Shown one piece after another: positions 23,265-30,137 of a DNA stretch of 33,188 nt; positions within the stretch are counted from its first letter, which is position 1, and every line of letters starts with the position of its first letter. This DNA is from an uncultured Bacteroidales bacterium. Its GTDB lineage: Bacteria; Bacteroidota; Bacteroidia; Bacteroidales; UBA932. Location of the stretch: assembly GCA_945868745.1 (NCBI GenBank), contig CAMBMK010000014.1:1-33188 (forward strand). Direction: 5' to 3'. The notes below the pieces were generated by a model, which saw only the letters and a program-made list of their open reading frames with translations, ran no database searches and was not told the DNA's origin. Both the position numbers and the translations under genes were made by a program.

Positions 23265-24719
23265 ATGGCTGACAAAAAATTCAATGTGAAGTATTGTGTG
23301 CTCCTGCCTATCGTGCTTCTGGTCACAATCTTCCTTGTTGCCGTTCCGGTCGATTTCTTCGGCATTAACGGCCTGAATGTTATCCAGCAGAGGGTTATCG
23401 CCCTCTTCGTGTTTGCGGCTCTGATGTGGATTTTCGAGATCATCCCTAACTGGGCTACCTCGGTAATGGTCATCGTGCTTGCACTTCTGACAGTGTCCAA
23501 CAAGGGTCTGGGCTTCCTCTGCAATCCGGATTTCGGTACTCTTGTGGACTACAAAAAGATCATGTCCGCATTTGCAGACCCTGTCGTTATGCTCTTCCTG
23601 GGCGGTTTCGTTCTTGCCATCATGGCTGAAAGATACGGACTCGACGTCACTCTTGCACGCGCCCTCCTGAAACTTTTCGGAACCAATCCGAACTTCGTTC
23701 TCCTCGGATTCCTCATCATGATTTCGGTCTTCTCGATGTTCATGAGCAACACCGCAACCGCTGCAATGATGCTTGCGTTCCTTGCTCCTGTGCTTTCGAA
23801 GCTTCCGAGCGATGACAAGGGAAAGATCGGTCTTGCCCTGTCCATCCCTGTGGCTGCCAACCTCGGAGGTATCGGTACTCCTATCGGCACCCCTCCTAAC
23901 GCTACCGCAAAGGGATATCTCGAGCAGGCCGGCCTCGACATCAGCTTCGGTGACTGGTGCATCCATATGATTCCTTACGTTCTCGTGATGATTCTTATCG
24001 CCTGGGTTCTCCTGCGCTTCGTGTTCCCGTTCAAGACCAAGAAGCTTGTGCTCGACATCCCTAAGAAGGAAGGCAAGTCAGACTGGAGGACCTATACCGT
24101 ATGGATTACTTTCATTGTGACAATCCTCCTCTGGGCTACCGAGAGCATTACCAAGATCAACTCCAACGTTGTGGCCCTCATCCCGCTTGCAGTGTTCACG
24201 GCCTGCGGACTCTTCGGAAAGGAGGAAATCAAGGAGATCAACTGGTCTGTGCTCTGGCTTGTTGCCGGCGGATTCGCCCTCGGATACTGTCTCCAGGGAA
24301 CAGGTCTTGCCAAGGTGCTCATTGAGGCCATTCCGTTCGGAAGCATGTCCGTCGTGCTCGTGCTCGTGGTTGCAGGTCTCGTATGCTACTTCCTGTCCAA
24401 CTTCATCAGCAACTCCGCAACGGCTGCGCTCCTCATCCCGATTCTTATCGTGGTTGCAGAGGGTATGGCAGACCCGAGCGCTCCTGCAAACGCACAGTTC
24501 ATGTCGCTCGGCGGTGCCCGTGCAATGATCGTGTTCGTCGCAACCTGCGCATCAATCGCAATGCTCTTCCCGATTTCCACACCTCCGAATGCGATCGCAT
24601 CATCTACCGGACTCGTGGAGACAAAGGATATGACAAAGATCGGACTCATCATCGGAGTAATCGGATTTGTCTTCGGATATTTCTGGCTCACGAAGATTTT
24701 CCCGTTCCCTCTTTCATAA
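23265..24719 (+). CDS. DASS-family (SLC13) sodium/dicarboxylate transporter
   Basis: This 484-residue inner-membrane protein with about 11 hydrophobic segments belongs to the divalent anion:Na+ symporter family (INDY type), which takes up succinate, malate, fumarate or related acids. The two hallmark repeats are visible: SNT at 161-163 with GTPPNA at 208-213, and SNS at 382-384 with STPPNA at 438-443. The second motif has Ser in place of the usual Thr, which may affect substrate or sodium binding. Substrate cannot be decided from sequence alone; sulfate is less likely because no TrkA_C domain is present. An outer-membrane porin-like gene follows 9 bases later. Confidence 0.9.
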   Translation: MADKKFNVKYCVLLPIVLLVTIFLVAVPVDFFGINGLNVIQQRVIALFVFAALMWIFEIIPNWATSVMVIVLALLTVSNKGLGFLCNPDFGTLVDYKKIMSAFADPVVMLFLGGFVLAIMAERYGLDVTLARALLKLFGTNPNFVLLGFLIMISVFSMFMSNTATAAMMLAFLAPVLSKLPSDDKGKIGLALSIPVAANLGGIGTPIGTPPNATAKGYLEQAGLDISFGDWCIHMIPYVLVMILIAWVLLRFVFPFKTKKLVLDIPKKEGKSDWRTYTVWITFIVTILLWATESITKINSNVVALIPLAVFTACGLFGKEEIKEINWSVLWLVAGGFALGYCLQGTGLAKVLIEAIPFGSMSVVLVLVVAGLVCYFLSNFISNSATAALLIPILIVVAEGMADPSAPANAQFMSLGGARAMIVFVATCASIAMLFPISTPPNAIASSTGLVETKDMTKIGLIIGVIGFVFGYFWLTKIFPFPLS

Positions 24720-24728
24720 TTTGATTCA

Positions 24729-26024
24729 ATGAAAATCAGCAGAATACTTTCAATTGCGTTGATGCTTGCAGGCATCAACGCTTTTGCACAGGAGGAGGGG
24801 ACTCCTTCAGTGCAGGTACACGGATTCATCCGCAATTTCTATGCATTCGACACTCGCGAATGTGTCTCCGGAACGGAGGATTTCTTTATGTATCTTCCTA
24901 AGGATGAGAATATTGTCAACGGAGAAGACCTCAATTCCCAGGCATCTTTCCGCACTGCGGCCCTCACTTCGCGTCTTTGGGTGGAGGCAAAAGGCTACAA
25001 GGTTGACGGCATCTCCCTCGGTGCGCGCATCGAGGCCGACTTCTACAGCGGCGTGAGCGGAGTGACCGGAACTGCAACCCTCCGTATGCGCCAGGCTTTC
25101 CTGACCATGGCCAAGAATGACTGGTCCCTCAAGCTCGGCCAGGCCTGGCATCCTCTCGCTGCCGACCTTCCGGACGTGACCGCACTCAATGCCGGAGCTC
25201 CTTTCAACCCGTTCTCCCGCACTCCGCTCGTGTCATTTGACTACGCATTCGGCGGCGGACTTTCCCTCAGCGCATCCGCAATCTGGCAGATGCAGTATTG
25301 CTCCGCAGGTCCCGGCGGCCAGAGCGCAAACTACATCAAGTATGCCGGCACTCCGGAAATCTATCTCGGACTCAACTATTCTTCCAACGGATTCCTCGGA
25401 AGGGTGGGTGTTGACCTCCTGAGCATCAAGCCGCGCTGGAATGACGGCACGCAGAAGGTTTCCGACAGGATCACGACCTTCAGCCCGTTTGTGTATCTCC
25501 AGTACAAAAAGGACCTTCTTTCCGTCAAGTTCAAGAGCATCTACGCACAGGCCGGAGAGCATATGAACCTCAACGGCGGTTACGGTATCTCCGGGATGAA
25601 TGCGGACGGTTCCTATGAATACACCCCGACCGTGAACTCGTCATCCTGGCTTTCCGTCCTCTACGGAAAGAAGGTGCAGGGTATGTTCTTCGCCGGCTAT
25701 GCCAAGAACTTCGGAACCATCGACGCCCTCTATGACAAAGACGGCGACGGCTATGCGGCGGCTTCAATCCTTTATTTCAGCAAGAACAGCTTCTCCAATA
25801 TGAATCAGATGGTCAGGGTTGCCCCGGCCGTCATCTACAATCTCGGAAAGCTCGCCCTTGCGCTCGAATATGAGTTGACTGCCGTGCAGTACGGAGATTA
25901 CAAGGTAATTGAGGAAAGCAACAAGAAGACAAACTATATTCCGGCAAAGAACGGTCTTTGTCAGGACAATCTCCACTGGATTGCCAACAACCGCATCCAG
26001 GTGATGGCCAAGTTTACCTTCTAA
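24729..26024 (+). CDS. Outer-membrane porin-like beta-barrel
   Basis: The 431-residue protein has a signal peptide (about 1-20, AFA before QEE) and alternating amphipathic strands throughout, such as VQVHGFIRNFYAFDT, TSRLWVEAKGYKVDGISLGARIEADFY, MRQAFLTMAKNDWSLKLGQAWHPL and ALALEYELTAVQYGDY, ending in a C-terminal Phe (IQVMAKFTF). The LRMRQAFLTM...LKLGQAWHPL stretch resembles porins of the phosphate-selective or DcaP type. Tight linkage to the DASS transporter suggests it lets the same organic acids through the outer membrane. That functional link is inference. Confidence 0.75.
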   Translation: MKISRILSIALMLAGINAFAQEEGTPSVQVHGFIRNFYAFDTRECVSGTEDFFMYLPKDENIVNGEDLNSQASFRTAALTSRLWVEAKGYKVDGISLGARIEADFYSGVSGVTGTATLRMRQAFLTMAKNDWSLKLGQAWHPLAADLPDVTALNAGAPFNPFSRTPLVSFDYAFGGGLSLSASAIWQMQYCSAGPGGQSANYIKYAGTPEIYLGLNYSSNGFLGRVGVDLLSIKPRWNDGTQKVSDRITTFSPFVYLQYKKDLLSVKFKSIYAQAGEHMNLNGGYGISGMNADGSYEYTPTVNSSSWLSVLYGKKVQGMFFAGYAKNFGTIDALYDKDGDGYAAASILYFSKNSFSNMNQMVRVAPAVIYNLGKLALALEYELTAVQYGDYKVIEESNKKTNYIPAKNGLCQDNLHWIANNRIQVMAKFTF

Positions 26025-26046
26025 AATCCTTATTTTGAACTGTTTA

Positions 26047-26080
26047 AAATGGAGCAGGCGCCGGGGCACCTGCTCCATTT
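26047..26080. terminator. Terminator after the transporter-porin operon
   Basis: Perfect 12-base arms at 26047-26058 and 26069-26080 around a 10-base loop. The T-run is short (ATTTC), so termination may be partial. Confidence 0.75.
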
Positions 26081-26111
26081 CTGTAATACTCTAATGGTCA
26101 TTGATTTAGCT

Positions 26112-26135
26112 GTTTTCAACATAATTGTTGAAAAC
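26112..26135. promoter_or_regulatory. Perfect 10+10 palindrome upstream of nrdDG, candidate operator
   Basis: Arms GTTTTCAACA (26112-26121) and TGTTGAAAAC (26126-26135) are exact reverse complements around TAAT. The site is 15 bases upstream of the -33 TTG of the nrdD promoter, a place suited to an activator. It does not match the NrdR box pattern that I know, nor the FNR half-sites TTGAT/ATCAA with N4. Confidence 0.55.
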
Positions 26136-26150
26136 TTTTCATAGTCTTGA

Positions 26151-26181
26151 TTGCAATATTTTTCATTCTTGAGTATCTTTG
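26151..26181 (+). promoter_or_regulatory. Promoter of nrdDG
   Basis: TTG at 26151-26153, 20-base spacer, TATCTTTG at 26174-26181. Predicted start near 26187, about 50 bases before the ATG at 26238. Confidence 0.7.
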
Positions 26182-26237
26182 TCCAAAACCTATTCCTGCA
26201 GCCGGATTCGGCTGTGTCATTTTCAATTTTCTGCTTT

Positions 26238-28430
26238 ATGAACGTTAGGAAGACCAATGGCTCGTACGAGGAGTACGATAAGATCAAATTGATGGACGGT
26301 ATCCGAAAGGCGTATCACGCTACCGGTCAGAACTGCCCGGAAGAAGTGGTAATTTCCATTGTGGAGAATCTGTATATCTACGACAACATTTCGAGCCAGG
26401 AAATCCGCCGTCAGGTGGTCGATTCCCTTATGTCCATCAACAAGAAGGCGGCGAGGGAATACATCGAACGTTTCGATGCGGGCGTGGATATGCGCAAGAA
26501 GCGCGACTTCATCCGCGACTACATCAATGCCTCCAATGCGGCCACCGGCTCCAAGTTCGACGCCAATGCCAACGTCACCCGCAAGAATATCGTGACGCTC
26601 GGCCAGGAGCTCTACAAGGAGAACAACATCAAGCAGAACCGCTATATCATGACCGACAAGATCAAGGCTCTTTTCGGTTCACAGCTGGCAAAGCAGTACC
26701 TTGCAGACCTCGCCAACCACACTCTCTACAAGCACGATGAGAGCGGCACTCCGGGATATCCATACTGCGTGGCCATCACGATGTATCCGTTCCTCCTGAA
26801 CGGACTGCGTGAGCTCGGCGGCGTGTCCATTGCCCCTACCGACCTCAAGTCGTTCTGCGGCGAGTTCATCAACCTCGTATATTCCATTTCCTCGCAGTTC
26901 ATGGGCGCTGTGGCCACTCCGGAGTTCCTGATGTATTTCGACTATTTCATCCGCAAGGACTACGGGGAGGACTATATCGAGCATCTCGATGACGTGGTCG
27001 AGCTCAATGTCAAGAAGAGGACTCTCACCAAAGTCATAGACAACTATTTCCAGCAGGTGGTGCATTCGATGAATATGCCTGCAGGCAACAGGGGCTACCA
27101 GACAGTGTTCTGGAACATCAGCTACTTCGACGAGCCGTATTTCCGCGGGGTGTTCGGCGATTTCCGCTTCCCTGACGGCAGCGCGCCGAAGTGGGAGACT
27201 CTCTCCTGGCTCCAGAAGCATTTCATGAACTGGTTCAACGAAGAGCGCAACAACTATATCCTCACCTTCCCTGTGGAGACAATGGCGCTCCTTACCGACG
27301 GCGGCGAGAAGTTCGTCGATGAAGAATATGCCGATTTCACTTCCGGGATGTGGGCGAAGGGACACAGCTTCTTCTGCTACATCTCCAACAGCCCAGACAG
27401 CCTCGCAAGCTGCTGCCGTCTGCGCAACTCCCTGACCGACCTGGCCGACAGCGAGCACAACCATACCACCCACCAGTATTCGATGGGTACGGCGTCCGTT
27501 GCCACAGGTTCCAAGTCCGTGATGACAATCAACCTCAACCGTGTCATCCAGATGGCCACAAGGCGATATTTCCTGGAAAAGAAGGGCATCACCCTCGAGG
27601 AGGGCAAGCCTCTTGACGGCCTCAAGTTTGACCGTGAGGACCTCTATTCCTACATAATGAACGATGTCCGCGAGATGACCGAAAGGGTGCACAAGTATCA
27701 GACGGCATTCAACGAAATCATCAAGGACTTCCTCAAGGCAAATATGCAAGACGTCTATAAGGACGGCTTCATCAGCATCGAGAAGCAGTACCTCACCGTG
27801 GGTGTCAACGGCATGACCGATGCAGCCGAGTTCCTCGGACTGGAGATTTCGCCGAACGATGACTACAAGGAGTTTGTCAACACCCTCCTGGAGACCATCA
27901 ATATTGTCAACCGCAAGGACAGGACAAAGGACTGCATGTACAATACCGAGTTTGTCCCGGGCGAGAACCTTTCCGGCAAAAACTACAACTGGGACAAGAA
28001 GGACGGCTTCTTCGTTTCTCCGAAGCACAATATGTACAGCTCGTATTTCTACAATCCGGAGGACGAGAGCCTCAGCATGATCGACAAGTTCAAGCTCCAC
28101 GGCGAAGACTATGTGAAATATCTTGACGGCGGTTCAGCCCTGCATATGAACATTGCCGAGCACCTTACAAAGCCGCAGTACAGGCAGCTGCTCAATGTTG
28201 CGGCCCACTACGGTACCAACTATTTCACATTCAACTGCCGCAATACCGTCTGCAACGAGTGCGGATACATCAGCAAGGATACCCTTGACAAGTGCCCGAA
28301 ATGCGGAAGCGACAAGCTTGACTACCTCACGCGTGTCATCGGCTACCTCAAGAGGGTGTCATCCTTCAGCGAGATCCGCCAGGAGGAGGCTTCCCACCGT
28401 TATTACAACCCTGACGGCCCCCAGCAATGA
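26238..28430 (+). CDS. nrdD: Anaerobic ribonucleoside-triphosphate reductase
   Basis: Class III ribonucleotide reductase makes deoxyribonucleotides without oxygen by a glycyl radical. The 730-residue protein starts with an ATP-cone regulatory domain (about 1-90: VRKTNGSYEEYDKIKLMDGIRKA). The catalytic barrel follows. The Zn-binding cysteines are C672, C675, C686 and C689 (CNECG and CPKCG), and the radical glycine is Gly702 in RVIGYL. The ATG at 26238 gives the ATP-cone start; the frame further upstream would span the promoter. The nrdG ATG overlaps the stop by 4 bases. Oxygen-sensitive chemistry fits an anaerobe. Confidence 0.96.
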   Translation: MNVRKTNGSYEEYDKIKLMDGIRKAYHATGQNCPEEVVISIVENLYIYDNISSQEIRRQVVDSLMSINKKAAREYIERFDAGVDMRKKRDFIRDYINASNAATGSKFDANANVTRKNIVTLGQELYKENNIKQNRYIMTDKIKALFGSQLAKQYLADLANHTLYKHDESGTPGYPYCVAITMYPFLLNGLRELGGVSIAPTDLKSFCGEFINLVYSISSQFMGAVATPEFLMYFDYFIRKDYGEDYIEHLDDVVELNVKKRTLTKVIDNYFQQVVHSMNMPAGNRGYQTVFWNISYFDEPYFRGVFGDFRFPDGSAPKWETLSWLQKHFMNWFNEERNNYILTFPVETMALLTDGGEKFVDEEYADFTSGMWAKGHSFFCYISNSPDSLASCCRLRNSLTDLADSEHNHTTHQYSMGTASVATGSKSVMTINLNRVIQMATRRYFLEKKGITLEEGKPLDGLKFDREDLYSYIMNDVREMTERVHKYQTAFNEIIKDFLKANMQDVYKDGFISIEKQYLTVGVNGMTDAAEFLGLEISPNDDYKEFVNTLLETINIVNRKDRTKDCMYNTEFVPGENLSGKNYNWDKKDGFFVSPKHNMYSSYFYNPEDESLSMIDKFKLHGEDYVKYLDGGSALHMNIAEHLTKPQYRQLLNVAAHYGTNYFTFNCRNTVCNECGYISKDTLDKCPKCGSDKLDYLTRVIGYLKRVSSFSEIRQEEASHRYYNPDGPQQ

Positions 28431-28915
28431 TAAAGTATGTTCCCGAGATGACCTCGGTGGTCATCGAAGAGATTCCGGATATGGTTACCCTTGCAGTTGA
28501 AATCAGCAATTGCAAGGGTAATTGCATCGGCTGCCATTCCCCGTTCCTGAAAAATGACATCGGGGAGGAATTGACGGAAGAAGCCATAGACCGCCTGTTT
28601 GAAGAGAATTTCGGTGTCAACTGTTTCCTTTTTCTCGGGGAGGGGCGGGACCTGGCAAGGATAATCGAACTTGCCGGCTATGTGAAAAGGTCGAAGGGAG
28701 TGGCTGTGGCGCTGTATTCGGGCAGGACGGAGGTCGAGGATGAGGTTTTCAGGGCATTTGACTATGTGAAGGTGGGGCCGTATATCGCCGAGGCCGGGCC
28801 TCTCAATGTGCCTACGACCAACCAGAGGCTCTATAAGATTTCACACAATCCTTTTTCTGCAGAGGACATTACCTCACGTTTCTGGCGCAAGGGCATTGAC
28901 CCCAACAGGAGTTAG
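28427..28915 (+). CDS. nrdG: Anaerobic ribonucleotide reductase activase (radical SAM)
   Basis: The 162-residue protein is the radical SAM enzyme that generates the glycyl radical on NrdD. The iron-sulfur cluster motif is C29-x3-C33-x2-C36 (CKGNCIGCHSPF). The Gly-rich stretch GEGRDL, the strand VAVALYSGR and the substrate-side motif YVKVGPY follow. The gene overlaps nrdD by four bases (ATGA), so both proteins are made in step. It belongs to the short Bacteroidota-type form of NrdG with C-terminal RFWRKGI. Confidence 0.93.
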   Translation: MIKYVPEMTSVVIEEIPDMVTLAVEISNCKGNCIGCHSPFLKNDIGEELTEEAIDRLFEENFGVNCFLFLGEGRDLARIIELAGYVKRSKGVAVALYSGRTEVEDEVFRAFDYVKVGPYIAEAGPLNVPTTNQRLYKISHNPFSAEDITSRFWRKGIDPNRS

Positions 28916-28937
28916 GGCAGGCTCCGGTGCGCGGATT

Positions 28938-28956
28938 GCCGCTGCAGCGGCTTTTT
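28938..28956 (+). terminator. Terminator after nrdG
   Basis: A GC-rich perfect palindrome (28938-28951) folds as a 5-pair stem with a TGCA loop, followed by TTTTTA. It is convergent with the HU-domain gene and touches its stop. Confidence 0.75.
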
Positions 28957-30061
28957 ATTCTGCGAGGATGATTTCCAGTTCGTCAGGAGAGTATAGCAGG
29001 GAGTCGAAAAGGCCCGGGGATATGCGGGCTGCGATGGCATAGACAAGTATCAGTGCAATCATTGCAAGAATCACGATTGCCACAATCCTCAGCAGTTTCT
29101 TCCAGACAGGCTTCTTCGGTTTTTGTGCTGCCGCATCTGCCGGCTCTTCAGCTGTCTTGACTTCTGCGGCATCCTGGCTTGCGGCGTTTTCTGCCGCTTG
29201 TGATGATGCTCCGATTACTTCAGCAGTCCCGGTTGCTATGTTTTCGACAGAATCTGCTACCGTTTCAGTGACCGCTACCGTTTCGGTGACTGCAACGGCT
29301 TCATTTACAGTATTTTCAACAGAATTTTCAACAGCTTCAGCGACAGTCTCTGCGACCGGCTCCGCTGCAGCCTCTGCTGCGCCGGCGGCTTCTTCCGCAA
29401 TCTTTTCAGCCTGGACTGCAGTTGTCTCCAAGCTTGCTGCAGCTTCAGTGACTGTTTTTTCGACCTCGTCTGCAATGGCTTCTGTGACCGCAACTTCTTC
29501 AGTGACAGTCTCTGCGACCGGCCCTGCGATCGGCTCTGCAGTTCCGGCATCCGGAGCGGCAACCGCAGGCTCGGGAGCGGCAATCAGTTCCTTCAGGCCG
29601 GCAACGGCAGCCGAGACCTCACCGGGAGTCTCCTCGTGGCTTTTCAGGGAAATCCTTTCGAGCCCGAATCCTCCCGGGAAAATGTCAAGGTCCTCGTCTG
29701 CAACGAAAAAGAAATTGTTTTCCTTTGTAGCCCTGAGGCGTCCGAGCCCCGGGAACACAATCAGTTTCCTCTCTTCGAGGACGGCTTTCATCTCCTTCAG
29801 GAAGTCCACCACAATCCTCTGTGCATTTTCCTTGTCGAGATTGTTGTTGATCCTGGAGTAGAAATCCACAAGCAGGGTGTTGTCCCGGTCACCCCGCTGC
29901 CTGAAGTACAGCCGTCTGTACGGCGGATTTATGGTAAACCCTTTGTCGGAAAAAGAGGCAGGGACAATCTCCGCCACGAAGGATCCAACTCCGGGCAGAA
30001 AAACCTCATCATTGGTCAGGATGAGTTCTTTTACCATTTTTGACAGAAGGTCGATGTCCAT
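28955..30061 (-). CDS. CCDC81-type HU-domain protein with C-terminal membrane anchor
   Basis: The 368-residue protein has two related HU-like domains of the prokaryotic CCDC81 type (about 1-60, MVKELILTNDEVFLPGVGSFVAE, and about 68-138, VVDFLKEMKAVLEERKLIVFPGLGRLRA). A long linker of Ala, Val, Glu and Thr repeats follows (about 160-312; for example TEAVAVTETVAVTETVAD-like runs). One transmembrane helix comes next (about 325-346), with a short periplasmic tail of about 20 residues. Family members in Bacteroidota often end in a SPOR peptidoglycan-binding domain; here none is visible. A link between the nucleoid or cytoplasm and the envelope is inferred from topology. Function is unproven. Confidence 0.8.
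   Translation of the reverse strand: MDIDLLSKMVKELILTNDEVFLPGVGSFVAEIVPASFSDKGFTINPPYRRLYFRQRGDRDNTLLVDFYSRINNNLDKENAQRIVVDFLKEMKAVLEERKLIVFPGLGRLRATKENNFFFVADEDLDIFPGGFGLERISLKSHEETPGEVSAAVAGLKELIAAPEPAVAAPDAGTAEPIAGPVAETVTEEVAVTEAIADEVEKTVTEAAASLETTAVQAEKIAEEAAGAAEAAAEPVAETVAEAVENSVENTVNEAVAVTETVAVTETVADSVENIATGTAEVIGASSQAAENAASQDAAEVKTAEEPADAAAQKPKKPVWKKLLRIVAIVILAMIALILVYAIAARISPGLFDSLLYSPDELEIILAE
29200..29600 (-). repeat. Low-complexity Ala/Val/Glu coding repeats
   Basis: Codons for Ala, Val, Glu and Thr repeat in short degenerate units within the HU-domain gene, for example two near-identical units around 29255-29290 (ACCGTTTC followed by GTGAC). Such tracts can vary in length by slippage. 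Confidence 0.7.
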
Positions 30062-30111
30062 AGAGAGATGATTTTTTGCCGGCTATCCGCCCTTTACGGG
30101 CAAAACATCTG

Positions 30112-30119
30112 CAAAGATA
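30112..30119 (-). promoter_or_regulatory. -7 promoter box of the HU-domain gene
   Basis: TATCTTTG on the minus strand, with predicted start about 46 bases before the ATG at 30061. A small hairpin (GCCC-GTAAA-GGGC) lies in the leader. Confidence 0.65.
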
Positions 30120-30137
30120 TTAAAAAATGCCGTAACA

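Noticed and set aside
26101..26135. FNR-type site at TTGAT(26101) with a distant ATCAA-like half
   Set aside because: No ATCAA half at four bases' spacing; the clean signal is the other palindrome.
26679..28100. Long open frame on the minus strand opposite nrdD
   Set aside because: It is a shadow of a highly conserved gene. The translation is Val/Leu/Glu-rich without domains, and it starts from no plausible promoter.
29200..29600. Tandem DNA repeat outside genes
   Set aside because: It is coding sequence for a low-complexity linker in the HU-domain gene.
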